64,000 nucleotides of DNA, taken from contig NZ_JAHWQX010000004.1 in NCBI RefSeq assembly GCF_019334345.1, positions 310,001 to 374,000 of the forward strand, given 5' to 3'. The stretch is from Neohoeflea coraliihabitans. GTDB lineage: Bacteria > Pseudomonadota > Alphaproteobacteria > Rhizobiales > Rhizobiaceae. The translations under genes were made by a program, and so were the position numbers. The notes under the pieces were generated by a model that was given only the letters and a program-made list of their open reading frames with translations, had not been told where the DNA came from and did no database searches. The first letter of the stretch is position 1. Each line of letters starts with the position of its first letter. This document shows positions 9,747 to 18,730 of the stretch, one piece after another.

Positions 9747-10720
9747 TCATAAAAGCGATCGACCCGCCCACTCTTCAACTAGATGTAGGGCAGTTTGTGG
9801 ACTGGCTTGAGCTCTCTGCGTTGCTAAATGACTATGGCATAGTCAGAATAGACTCGTTGATAGGATCCCTGAAACAATTATCAGAAGAGCAGGAGGAGGA
9901 TATCGCGGAGGCGGACAAATTTGTAGAGAAGTTCATAGAGGATATAGAAAACGAAATTGAAATAAGAGAAAACCATCTATCTGATACTTACCCATTCAAG
10001 CTCGACGAAAATGCCGAAGAGCTGGCCCTTGCTGATAATTGGCAAGATGCAATATTTTCGTTCTATCTGGTATGCCTAGTTGCGTCGCACGTTACCGGGT
10101 CACCAATCTTAAATGCACCTCCTTCCGGAAAGATTCTGAAACGACTTCGGAACCATATCTTCCAGGTGCTTTCGACTTTGGCGATGGCAGGCTTTTCTCA
10201 CGGGCCCGCAATATCGGTTGGATGGCCGCGTCGAACCGATGAGGTCATCATCGACATTTTGCGTCGAGCAGCCGCCAATGGAGCTGGATTTAGTGTTAGA
10301 AATGCGCCAGGTCCGTATACGCCGCCAAATGAGAAGGACGGCGGCATAGACGTCCTGGCTTGGACGTCCGGGGTGACCCCGCCACCGACAAATCTACTTT
10401 GGGGTCAATCAGCTAGCGGAAACAACTGGCCAGAAAAGCCGGTGGCTGAGCATGCAAGAATTTTTGAAGTTAATTATCTTCAGGACGTCATGGCTGGTAA
10501 CCGCGGGTATGCCACGATCATTCCGTTTCGCATTCTCGATGAGCGTTTCTGGAATGCTCAAAATCTTTATCATCGGTCGCTGATTGACCGTTTGCGCTTG
10601 CCTCCGTACGCTCGTAGTGGAATGCAACAAGCTGCATCCGGAGTAATGATCGATGAGGCTGATCAGGTCGACGCCGTAGTTCAATGGCTTCGAGAATACC
10701 GAGAAGCGGCTCTAGCCTGA
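9743..10720 (+). CDS. Putative PD-(D/E)xK-like nuclease, second gene of the island
   Basis: A 325-aa protein translationally coupled to the ParB-like gene (ATGA overlap). The N-terminal 80 residues are acidic and probably coiled-coil (EEQEEDIAEADKF, EDIENEIEIRENH). The centre carries KDGGIDVLAW (198-207) followed by LLWGQSASGNNWPEK (218-232). The DGGID...GQ layout recalls the Mrr-like and Vsr-like branches of the PD-(D/E)xK superfamily, where Asp (199 or 203) and Gln (222) replace the classic pair; a lysine follows only at 232. I recognise this motif combination from uncharacterised proteins, not from a named enzyme. A restriction-nuclease role is inferred from the motif and the neighbouring methyltransferase. 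Its 3' end overlaps that of the methyltransferase gene by 9 bp, tail to tail. Confidence 0.65.
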   Translation: MIIKAIDPPTLQLDVGQFVDWLELSALLNDYGIVRIDSLIGSLKQLSEEQEEDIAEADKFVEKFIEDIENEIEIRENHLSDTYPFKLDENAEELALADNWQDAIFSFYLVCLVASHVTGSPILNAPPSGKILKRLRNHIFQVLSTLAMAGFSHGPAISVGWPRRTDEVIIDILRRAAANGAGFSVRNAPGPYTPPNEKDGGIDVLAWTSGVTPPPTNLLWGQSASGNNWPEKPVAEHARIFEVNYLQDVMAGNRGYATIIPFRILDERFWNAQNLYHRSLIDRLRLPPYARSGMQQAASGVMIDEADQVDAVVQWLREYREAALA

Positions 10721-11578
10721 TGCCGGCTGGATTAAGATTTCGCGCTCCCTTCGCTTGTTCTGCAAGCTGTAAGTGACATTCAGATTGCTGATGTGCTGCG
10801 TGCTGTAAATTGATCTGATGAGTGGATGATCGTCGTAAGTCAAAATCCAGTGCTTCAGAAATGATCCTTGGAGGATGTCACTCAACGCAATATGTTTACC
10901 TTCATTCATTGCGTTAAGGTAAAGTCGCCCTCCAGCTTTGACATAAGGTGGATCAACGAAAAAGAGTGTACTGTCCACTGGGACGCGTGTCAGGGATCTA
11001 TGCAAGAACGTCAACCCGTCTTCGTTTGTGAGGATGACGTTTTCTGCCACGGACCCAATCCAAAGAATTCGTTCCGCCAATGCCGGTGCATTAAATCTGG
11101 CGTCGATTTTCCAATTTCCGGTTTGGTGATAGCCGCCAATCGGTCCGGCACCGAGGATTATGCCTGAGCGACTTGTCCGATTAAGAAAAAAAGTGGCGTA
11201 GCCGACATCGAAGTCGTAGCAGCTTTTTTTATAGTTTTTAACTAAGTCAGACGCCCTGTACCATGTGTCTATATTAAGTGGCGTGCCGAGCAGTCTTTCC
11301 ACGAAGCGCTCTGTCTCGGTCAAAATAGCCTTCCATGCTGAGTAGATCCTGATATCAGCGTCGTTAAGATGCAAGTGGCTCACGTGGCCGGATTTGAGTA
11401 GAACCAAAGCTGCTCCAGCTCCTCCACAGAATGGTTCCGCGTAATGTCTCTCACTGTCGACCGAGGCGGGTAGGCGGCCAGCAAGAAACGTACTCATGAA
11501 TGCCTTGCCACCAGGGTATCGGAAAGGCGAAACGGCGCGCAACGATGGATCTTTGAGGTTCATTGGTTCGTGATGCAA
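10712..11578 (-). CDS. Dam-like DNA adenine-N6 methyltransferase (D12 class)
   Basis: A 288-aa S-adenosylmethionine-dependent DNA methyltransferase of the Dam/DpnM (alpha group) type. Motif X is FRYPGGK (19-25), motif I FCGGAG (50-55), a conserved NRTSRSGI stretch sits at 133-140, and motif IV is DPPY (209-212), the signature of N6-adenine methylation. The likely start is TTG 11578: AAGGA sits at 11586-11590, seven bases away, whereas the in-frame ATG 11563 has no ribosome binding site; a TTG start suggests weak translation. It faces the nuclease-like gene and could protect host DNA against it. The recognition sequence cannot be told; it could instead be an orphan methylase. Confidence 0.92.
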   Translation of the reverse strand: MHHEPMNLKDPSLRAVSPFRYPGGKAFMSTFLAGRLPASVDSERHYAEPFCGGAGAALVLLKSGHVSHLHLNDADIRIYSAWKAILTETERFVERLLGTPLNIDTWYRASDLVKNYKKSCYDFDVGYATFFLNRTSRSGIILGAGPIGGYHQTGNWKIDARFNAPALAERILWIGSVAENVILTNEDGLTFLHRSLTRVPVDSTLFFVDPPYVKAGGRLYLNAMNEGKHIALSDILQGSFLKHWILTYDDHPLIRSIYSTQHISNLNVTYSLQNKRREREILIQPASG

Positions 11579-11617
11579 ACTTGCGTCCTTCCGATTGGCA
11601 GGTCGTTGCTACCGTTC

Positions 11618-11642
11618 GTTAACAATTGCAGTATTCAACAAT
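11618..11642 (-). promoter_or_regulatory. Direct repeat upstream of the methyltransferase gene (possible operator)
   Basis: Read on the minus strand, ATTGTTGAA and ATTGTTAAC occur 16 bp apart, 40-65 bp upstream of the methyltransferase start, inside the AT-rich 94-bp stretch between the gene and the island end. Two similar sites at helical-repeat-like spacing are compatible with a control protein site. No clear -10/-35 pair could be fixed. Confidence 0.25.
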
Positions 11643-11672
11643 CGTATACTAATCAAAATGATCTGTAAGGAT

Positions 11673-11700
11673 TGGTGGGCGATGAGAGACTCGAACTCCC
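11673..11700. repeat. Right attachment repeat (3' end of the intact tRNA-Val)
   Basis: Second copy of the 28-bp repeat, forming the CCA, acceptor 3' strand and most of the T arm of the functional tRNA-Val. Identical to 8466-8493, diverging at 11701. Confidence 0.93.
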
Positions 11701-11748
11701 GACATCCTCGGTGTAAACGAGGCGCTCTACCAGCTGAGCTAATCGCCC
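11673..11748 (-). tRNA. tRNA-Val (anticodon TAC)
   Basis: A 76-nt tRNA with encoded CCA. The acceptor stem GGGCGAT pairs with ATCGCCC, the D arm contains TAGCTCAGCTGGTAGAGC, the anticodon stem CCTCG/CGAGG encloses loop TTTACAC (anticodon TAC, valine), and the T arm GGGAG-TTCGAGT-CTCTC has one G-U pair. Its 3' end is the integration site of the island at 8466-11700. Confidence 0.97.
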
Positions 11749-12072
11749 GCTCCAGCGGCCATTGCTTAGGGCTTTCGCCGCCCCCTTGCAAGGGAAAATG
11801 AGCCCCGGGCGGCGAAGGAGTGCCGCGCTCTTCCCTCTGCCGCCGGCGGCGCCCACAGCGTCCGGGAAAGAACCTGCCAGAGCACCTGCCAGTGAGCCTG
11901 CCGGAAGACCTGTCGGAAGACCGGGAAGAGGGCGTTGCGATTTGCGCGCCACCCCTCCCGGAAATTTGTCGCGAGAAGTTGCCCGCGGGCTCAATTCGCT
12001 GCTTGACACCCGCCGGTGAACGCCGTAATCAGCCGCTCACGAGACGGCGCCTCGCCGTTTTGTCGAAAATGC
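11749..12072. other. Intergenic region between tRNA-Val and tRNA-Asp
   Basis: A 324-bp gap between two divergently oriented tRNA genes. I see no convincing gene. It holds a short imperfect 12-bp tandem repeat at 11871-11918 and must contain the promoters of both tRNAs, which I could not place with confidence. Confidence 0.6.
11871..11918. repeat. Four imperfect 12-bp tandem units
   Basis: Units AACCTGCCAGAG, CACCTGCCAGTG, AGCCTGCCGGAA and GACCTGTCGGAA follow one another directly, with a decayed fifth unit (GACCGGGAAGAG). Open frames cross the region on both strands, but they lack ribosome binding sites, so this is more likely a non-coding minisatellite. Confidence 0.6.
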
Positions 12073-12149
12073 GCGGGTGTAGCTCAGTTGGTTAGAGTGC
12101 CGGCCTGTCACGCCGGAGGTCGCGGGTTCGAGCCCCGTCACTCGCGCCA
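12073..12149 (+). tRNA. tRNA-Asp (anticodon GTC)
   Basis: A 77-nt tRNA with encoded CCA. Acceptor stem GCGGGTG pairs with CACTCGC (one G-U), D arm TAGCTCAGTTGGTTAGAG, anticodon stem CCGGC/GCCGG around CTGTCAC (anticodon GTC, aspartate), T arm CGGGTTCGAGCCCCG. It lies 470 bp upstream of nuoA. Confidence 0.97.
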
Positions 12150-12619
12150 TTTTCCTTTCTCTCTCAATATCTTCTCAAATTCTGTTCATGGCGGCTTGTC
12201 CGCCTTGGGACATGCTGCGCCTCTGCTGCGCCTGTCATGGCGGCCAGTGCTCGGCGCGTTTGTGCACGACTTTTCATGCAGCGGCGAAACGCCGCTCCCG
12301 GCTGCAGCCGCTTCGCCGTCGTCGCCCTGTTTTTGCCTTACGCAGGGTCATGAGACGGCTCGTCAAAAAGGTCCGGCCGCTCTATTGTTGATGCTGAAGG
12401 CTGTCTCGCGGGCGAAAGGCGGCGCGCGGACTTGCGCCGGCTGGCTGGCTGCGCTAACCACCCCCGGGATAGCTTCTGCCAAAACCTCGGTTCTGGTGGT
12501 TTTTGAAGCTGCCCGCGACGCTTGCAACGGCGCCGCGACCGCGCCGCAACGAACATCCGGGACTGGCCGGACGTCCTGCCGGGACGCCGCTGCCGCTCCG
12601 ACACACGGAAATGGACGCC
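12150..12619. other. Intergenic region upstream of nuoA
   Basis: A 470-bp gap that should contain the nuo operon promoter and leader. Open frames cross it but none has a ribosome binding site or recognisable product. A weak hairpin AAAACC...GGTTTT at 12481-12503 is the only structure I noticed. No clear -35/-10 pair could be assigned. Confidence 0.5.
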
Positions 12620-12985
12620 ATGACGGAACTTCTTGGCAACTACGTGCCGATCGCGATCTTCATCGGAATTGCGCTGGTGATCGGTGCGGCCCTGCTCATC
12701 GCCCCGTTCGCGATTGCCTTCAAGGCACCCGATTCGGAAAAGATGTCCGCCTATGAATGCGGCTTCAACGCCTTCGACGATGCGCGCATGAAATTCGACG
12801 TGCGGTTCTACCTCGTGTCGATCCTGTTCATCATCTTCGATCTCGAAGTCGCTTTCCTGTTTCCCTGGGCGGTGTCATTCGGCGATCTCGGCTGGGTCGG
12901 CTTCTGGTCGATGATGGTGTTTCTCGCCGTTCTCACCGTCGGCTTTATCTATGAGTGGAAAAAGGGAGCGCTCGAATGGGAGTGA
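12620..12985 (+). CDS. nuoA: NADH-quinone oxidoreductase subunit A
   Basis: A 121-aa three-helix membrane subunit of complex I that helps form the junction between the membrane arm and the peripheral arm. The sequence shows the conserved loop [21 protein letters not shown] between helices 1 and 2, with the quinone-site-proximal cysteine, and [16 protein letters not shown] in helix 2. ATG 12620 matches the family start ([10 protein letters not shown]); ATG 12611 is in frame three codons earlier. First gene of the nuo operon; overlaps nuoB by 10 bp. Confidence 0.97.
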   Translation: MTELLGNYVPIAIFIGIALVIGAALLIAPFAIAFKAPDSEKMSAYECGFNAFDDARMKFDVRFYLVSILFIIFDLEVAFLFPWAVSFGDLGWVGFWSMMVFLAVLTVGFIYEWKKGALEWE

Positions 12986-13551
12986 CGGATACGCCGCTCG
13001 TCGCGCCGCGGCCGCAGGGCATCATCGACCCGAACACCGGCAAGCCGGTGGGCGCCGACGACCCCTATTTCGGCGACATCAACAACGAACTCGCCGACAA
13101 GGGCTTTCTCGTCACCTCGACCGACGAGCTGATCAACTGGGCGCGCACCGGCTCGCTGATGTGGATGACCTTCGGTCTGGCCTGTTGCGCCGTCGAGATG
13201 ATGCAGATGTCGATGCCGCGCTATGATGGCGAACGCTTCGGCTTCGCCCCGCGCGCCAGTCCGCGCCAGTCCGACGTGATGATCGTCGCCGGCACGCTGA
13301 CCAACAAGATGGCCCCGGCGCTGCGCAAGGTCTACGACCAGATGCCCGAGCCGCGCTATGTCATCTCGATGGGATCCTGTGCCAATGGCGGCGGCTATTA
13401 TCACTATTCCTATTCCGTGGTGCGCGGCTGTGACCGCATCGTGCCGGTCGACATCTACGTGCCCGGCTGCCCGCCGACCGCCGAAGCGCTGCTCTACGGC
13501 GTGTTGCTTCTGCAGAAGAAGATCCGCCGCACCGGCACCATCGAGCGGTAG
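12976..13551 (+). CDS. nuoB: NADH-quinone oxidoreductase subunit B
   Basis: A 191-aa peripheral subunit that holds the N2 [4Fe-4S] cluster, the direct electron donor to ubiquinone. The cluster ligands are visible as the tandem cysteines of [11 protein letters not shown], the cysteine of MGSCANGGG and that of [13 protein letters not shown] 12976 is preceded by GGGAG, inside the nuoA tail; the frame's earlier ATG lacks this. Its N-terminal about 30 residues ([14 protein letters not shown]) are the usual alphaproteobacterial extension. Confidence 0.97.
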   Translation: MGVTDTPLVAPRPQGIIDPNTGKPVGADDPYFGDINNELADKGFLVTSTDELINWARTGSLMWMTFGLACCAVEMMQMSMPRYDGERFGFAPRASPRQSDVMIVAGTLTNKMAPALRKVYDQMPEPRYVISMGSCANGGGYYHYSYSVVRGCDRIVPVDIYVPGCPPTAEALLYGVLLLQKKIRRTGTIER

Positions 13552-13559
13552 GGGAGACG

Positions 13560-14165
13560 ATGATGATCCAGGCGCTGTCCGAACTGTCCGACTATCTGAC
13601 CGAGACCAAGGGCGATCTCATCGACCGGGCCACCGTCAGTCTCGCCGAGCTGACGCTGCATACCGACGCGGCCCGGCTGGTCGATCTGATGACCTTCCTG
13701 CGCGATGACGCGCAATGCCAGTTCGTCTGCTACATCGACGGCTGCGGCGTGGACTGGCCCGGCCGTGCCAGCCGTTTCGATGTCGTTCACCATCTGCTGT
13801 CGCCGCGTCAGAACATGCGTGTGCGCATTAAGGTGCCGGTCGCCGATGGCGAGACGGTTCCCTCGGTCACCGGCGTCTTTCCGGGTGCCGACTGGTTCGA
13901 GCGCGAAGCCTATGATTTTTATGGCATCCTGTTCACCGGTCACCCGGACCTGCGCCGCATCCTCACCGATTACGGCTTCGAGGGGCATCCGCTGCGCAAG
14001 GATTTCCCGCTCACCGGCTATGTCGAGGTGCGCTACGATGACGAGGCCAAGCGCGTGGTCTACGAGCCGGTCGAACTCAAGCAGGAATTTCGCGACTTCG
14101 ATTTTCTGTCCCCTTGGGAAGGCACCGACTACGTGCTGCCCGGTGATGAAAAGAAGAGCGGTTGA
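13560..14165 (+). CDS. nuoC: NADH-quinone oxidoreductase subunit C
   Basis: A 201-aa 30-kDa-type peripheral subunit, separate from NuoD as in other alphaproteobacteria and mitochondria. The family signature [20 protein letters not shown] followed by [20 protein letters not shown] is intact. GGGGAG lies before the tandem ATG ATG at 13560. Contributes to the quinone-reaction module with NuoB, D and I. The last base pairs overlap the TTG start of the following small gene. Confidence 0.97.
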   Translation: MMIQALSELSDYLTETKGDLIDRATVSLAELTLHTDAARLVDLMTFLRDDAQCQFVCYIDGCGVDWPGRASRFDVVHHLLSPRQNMRVRIKVPVADGETVPSVTGVFPGADWFEREAYDFYGILFTGHPDLRRILTDYGFEGHPLRKDFPLTGYVEVRYDDEAKRVVYEPVELKQEFRDFDFLSPWEGTDYVLPGDEKKSG

Positions 14166-14386
14166 ACCCGATGATGATGGGAAGCATGTCCCTCTGGCAC
14201 TGGCTGATCGCGGCGCTGTGGATCGCGCTGTTCGTCATTCCCCTGTGGCGCGTTCTTCCCCGCGCCGGGCTGACGAAATGGCTGGCCCTGATCGGCATCG
14301 TCCCGTTCGGGGCGGTCGCCATGTGGTGGATACTCGCCTTCAAGCAATGGCCGGGCGATGAACGGAAAAGTGTAAGCCATGACTGA
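14162..14386 (+). CDS. Small two-helix membrane protein inserted between nuoC and nuoD
   Basis: A 74-aa frame from TTG 14162, which overlaps the nuoC stop as TTGA; ATG 14171 would give 71 aa. It ends 8 bp inside nuoD (stop at 14384-14386, nuoD ATG at 14379), so it is tightly coupled to both neighbours. Two hydrophobic segments are clear: [19 protein letters not shown] (about 11-29) and [21 protein letters not shown] (about 40-60), with a short positively charged link ([10 protein letters not shown]). I do not recognise a family. Its fixed overlaps suggest a real gene, perhaps an assembly or accessory factor of complex I; function is unknown. Confidence 0.65.
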   Translation: MNPMMMGSMSLWHWLIAALWIALFVIPLWRVLPRAGLTKWLALIGIVPFGAVAMWWILAFKQWPGDERKSVSHD

Positions 14387-15569
14387 ACACAATGTCCGCA
14401 ATTTCAACATCAATTTCGGCCCGCAGCATCCCGCCGCGCACGGCGTTCTGCGCCTGGTGCTCGAGCTTGATGGCGAGATCGTCGAGCGCGTCGATCCGCA
14501 TATCGGTCTTTTGCATCGCGGCACCGAAAAGCTGATCGAAAGCAAGACCTATCTGCAGGCGCTGCCCTATTTCGACCGCCTCGACTATGTCGCGCCGATG
14601 AACCAGGAGCATGCCTATTCGCTTGCCGTCGAAAAGCTCGCCGGCCTGAAGGTTCCCAAGCGCGGCCAGCTGATCCGCGTCCTTTATTCCGAGATCGGCC
14701 GCATTCTCTCGCACCTGCTCAACGTCACCACCCAGGCGATGGACGTCGGCGCGCTGACCCCGCCCTTGTGGGGGTTCGAGGAGCGCGAGAAGCTGATGGT
14801 GTTCTACGAGCGTGCCTCCGGCTCGCGCATGCACGCGGCCTATATCCGTCCCGGTGGCGTGCATCAGGATCTGCCCGAACAGCTCGTCGCCGACATCGGT
14901 GCCTGGTGCGATCCGTTCCTCAAGGTCTGCGATGACATCGATCAGCTGCTGACCGACAACCGCATCTTCAAGCAGCGCAATGTCGATATCGGCGTCGTCA
15001 CGCTTGAAGAGGCCTTCGCCTGGGGGTTCTCCGGCGTCATGGTGCGCGGATCGGGGGCCGCCTGGGACCTGCGCCGCTCGCAGCCCTATGAGTGCTATTC
15101 CGAGATGGATTTCGACATTCCGATCGGCAAGAACGGCGATTGCTATGACCGCTATCTGATCCGCATGCAGGAAATGCGCGAATCGGTGAAGATCATGAAG
15201 CAATGCGTCGAGCAGCTGATGGGGGCGGAGCGCATCGGTCCGGTGTCGATCGACGACGGCAAGGTCGTGCCGCCCAAGCGCGGCGAGATGAAGCGCTCGA
15301 TGGAAGCCCTGATCCACCATTTCAAGCTCTACACCGAGGGCTATCACGTGCCCGAAGGCGAGGTGTACACGGCCGTCGAGGCGCCAAAGGGCGAATTCGG
15401 CGTCTACCTGATTTCCGATGGCACCAACAAGCCGTATCGCTGCAAGATCCGCGCGCCGGGATTTGCGCATCTGCAGGCGATGGACTTCATGTGCCGCGGC
15501 CATCAGCTGGCCGACGTCTCCGCCGTTCTCGGCTCGATCGATATCGTTTTCGGCGAGGTCGACCGATGA
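14379..15569 (+). CDS. nuoD: NADH-quinone oxidoreductase subunit D
   Basis: A 396-aa 49-kDa-type subunit that forms much of the ubiquinone-binding cavity. The start [19 protein letters not shown], the [14 protein letters not shown] stretch and the end [29 protein letters not shown] are all standard for the family. The conserved His of GPQHPAAHG is part of the quinone site. Overlaps the upstream small gene by 8 bp and the downstream one by 4 bp (ATGA). Confidence 0.98.
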   Translation: MTEHNVRNFNINFGPQHPAAHGVLRLVLELDGEIVERVDPHIGLLHRGTEKLIESKTYLQALPYFDRLDYVAPMNQEHAYSLAVEKLAGLKVPKRGQLIRVLYSEIGRILSHLLNVTTQAMDVGALTPPLWGFEEREKLMVFYERASGSRMHAAYIRPGGVHQDLPEQLVADIGAWCDPFLKVCDDIDQLLTDNRIFKQRNVDIGVVTLEEAFAWGFSGVMVRGSGAAWDLRRSQPYECYSEMDFDIPIGKNGDCYDRYLIRMQEMRESVKIMKQCVEQLMGAERIGPVSIDDGKVVPPKRGEMKRSMEALIHHFKLYTEGYHVPEGEVYTAVEAPKGEFGVYLISDGTNKPYRCKIRAPGFAHLQAMDFMCRGHQLADVSAVLGSIDIVFGEVDR

Positions 15570-15832
15570 GCGCACTGATCGGCGCCCTGCGGATGATCCT
15601 TGCGGCCGGGGCGCTGGCGCTGGCGGCTGCGGGAGCCGCCACGGCGCAGACATCGGCGGGCAGTGGCCAGTCCAACGCCGGTTCAGTCGGCGATCTGGTT
15701 GCCGATGGCTACGAGATCAGGGCGGCCGTGCCGAACGGCTCCAAATATGTTGTGTTCCTGCAGAAAGAAGACAAGGCTTATGCCTGCGAGTTCATCACGC
15801 TGAGCCAGTCGCGCTGCGGCGAGATCAAGTAG
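15566..15832 (+). CDS. Small secreted protein between nuoD and nuoE
   Basis: An 88-aa protein whose ATG overlaps the nuoD TGA (ATGA). A signal peptide is evident: a short start, hydrophobic [18 protein letters not shown], then a probable cleavage after ATA-Q or ATAQ. The mature part (about 60 residues) includes [20 protein letters not shown] and ends with two cysteines ([18 protein letters not shown]) that could form a disulfide in the periplasm. Similar small frames occur at this spot in other Rhizobiales nuo operons, from memory. Role unknown. Confidence 0.75.
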   Translation: MSALIGALRMILAAGALALAAAGAATAQTSAGSGQSNAGSVGDLVADGYEIRAAVPNGSKYVVFLQKEDKAYACEFITLSQSRCGEIK

Positions 15833-15882
15833 GATCGATCGTCGCGTCGATCGATCAGGTCAAGAGTTAAGAAGAGAAGCAC

Positions 15883-17379
15883 ATGTCCGTCCGCCGTCTC
15901 GCAGATGAAACAGTCCAGCCTGAAAGCTTCGCCTTCAACCGCAATTTCGCGGCTGAGGCCAAGGTCTGGATCAAAAAATATCCGAAGGATCGCCGGCAGT
16001 CGGCGGTGATCCCGCTGCTGATGCTTGCGCAGGAGCAGGAGGGTTGGGTGACGCGCGCCTCGATCGAGCATGTCGCCGACATGCTGGCCATGCCCTATAT
16101 CCGCGCCCTCGAGGTGGCGACCTTCTACACCCAGTTCCAGCTCAAGCCGGTCGGCACCCGCGCCCATGTCCAGGTCTGCGGCACGACGCCCTGCATGCTG
16201 CGCGGCTCGGAAGAGCTGATCGAACTGTGCAAGACGAAGATCCATCCCGAACCGCTGCATCCGAACGCAGACGGAACTTTGTCCTGGGAGGAGGTCGAAT
16301 GCCAGGGCGCCTGCGTCAACGCGCCGATGGTGATGATCTTCAAGGACGCCTATGAGGATCTGACGGTCGAGCGTCTTGCCGAAATCATTGACGCCTTCGA
16401 GGCCGGGCGCGGCGATGAGATCAAGCCCGGGCCGCAGATCGACCGCATCTTCTCGGCGCCGGTCGGGGGACCGACGACGCTTACCAGCGATCCGACGCGC
16501 AGCCATCCGGCTGCGGAACAGCCCGGTTCTCAGGGCGACTCGCCAGAGGGAAGCCCGGAAGCCACGCAGATCGGCAAGCCCGATGCCGCACCGAAATATG
16601 GAAGCGCCGAGACGCTGACCAGCTCGCGGCCGATCGCACCCAGCCGCAAGCGCGCCCTGAACAAGACGGCCGAAAGTCCGGCAGCAGATCCCGATGGGGG
16701 CAGCACCTCCAAATCGGCGAGGAAAGTCGGTGTGAAATCCGCCGACAAGGCCTCAGCCCAGGGGCGCACTGGCGCTAGTGCGCCGGATAAGGGAGAAGCC
16801 GCCAGTGCGCCGGACAAGGGTGAAGCCGCCAGCACTAAGGGCAGGAAAAAGCCGAAGGGCGCCGCTACCGGAGAAAACGCTGGCGCTTCCGCCGAAAAGA
16901 AGGCCGGTGCTCCGGTCGACACCGGCGAAACTGCCTGGACCGAGCGCGCCGCCGCCAAGAAATCCCGCCGTGCCGCCGAGGCGGCCCAGGCCGAAAACTC
17001 ACCGGCAGCAGCGGAGACCCGGCCCGCCAAGGGCAAACGCCAGGCGGCTGCGGAAGATAGCGCGCCGGCGACCGGGGGTTCGGCCAAGCCGGCGCTTGAC
17101 GATGCGGCCCGGCCGGCTGGAATGGATCGACCGGCCGAGCCCGACGATCTGAAACTGATTTCCGGTGTCGGTCCCAAGATCGAGCAGACGCTCAATTCGC
17201 TCGGGATCTACACCTTCGCGCAGATCGCCGCCTGGGATCAGGCCGAGCGCGAATGGGTCGATGGCTATCTGCGTTTCCGGGGCCGGATCGAGCGCGATGA
17301 CTGGATCAGGCAGGCGACGGCCCTCGCCAAGGGTGGGCGCGACGAATATGTCCGCGTCTTCGGCAAGGAACCAAGGTAA
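15883..17379 (+). CDS. nuoE: NADH-quinone oxidoreductase subunit E with long C-terminal tail and helix-hairpin-helix domain
   Basis: A 498-aa protein, more than twice the about 170-240 aa of ordinary NuoE. Residues 1 to about 190 are the thioredoxin-like 24-kDa subunit with the [2Fe-2S] N1a ligands Cys99, Cys104 (CGTTPC) and Cys140, Cys144 (CQGAC). A low-complexity Ala/Lys/Pro/Glu-rich linker follows (about 190-415). The last 80 residues (from about 419, PDDLKLISGVGPKIEQ) form a helix-hairpin-helix-like domain that is closely related to the C-terminus of the protein encoded at 18731-19429. Long NuoE tails are known in rhizobia. NuoE passes electrons within the NADH-dehydrogenase module with NuoF. 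Confidence 0.95.
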   Translation: MSVRRLADETVQPESFAFNRNFAAEAKVWIKKYPKDRRQSAVIPLLMLAQEQEGWVTRASIEHVADMLAMPYIRALEVATFYTQFQLKPVGTRAHVQVCGTTPCMLRGSEELIELCKTKIHPEPLHPNADGTLSWEEVECQGACVNAPMVMIFKDAYEDLTVERLAEIIDAFEAGRGDEIKPGPQIDRIFSAPVGGPTTLTSDPTRSHPAAEQPGSQGDSPEGSPEATQIGKPDAAPKYGSAETLTSSRPIAPSRKRALNKTAESPAADPDGGSTSKSARKVGVKSADKASAQGRTGASAPDKGEAASAPDKGEAASTKGRKKPKGAATGENAGASAEKKAGAPVDTGETAWTERAAAKKSRRAAEAAQAENSPAAAETRPAKGKRQAAAEDSAPATGGSAKPALDDAARPAGMDRPAEPDDLKLISGVGPKIEQTLNSLGIYTFAQIAAWDQAEREWVDGYLRFRGRIERDDWIRQATALAKGGRDEYVRVFGKEPR

Positions 17380-17394
17380 GGTGGAGTGACGCAG

Positions 17395-18702
<1,308 letters not shown>

Positions 18703-18730
18703 CAGGGGCACAGGAAGAGAGGCGAACAGC

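Larger units (their letters stand above)
8466..11700. mobile_element. Integrase-less genomic island in the 3' end of tRNA-Val
   Basis: The segment is bounded by two perfect 28-bp direct copies (8466-8493 and 11673-11700) of the 3' end of tRNA-Val including the CCA. The right copy belongs to the intact tRNA; the left copy is a displaced tail with unrelated sequence next to it. Removing one unit (3207 bp) would leave a single intact tRNA. The inside is visibly less G+C-rich than its flanks (26 of 60 bases G+C at 9841-9900 against 37 of 60 at 12841-12900). It contains three genes only, and no recombinase, transposase or excisionase frame, so it would need an integrase in trans or has lost its own. 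Confidence 0.88.
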
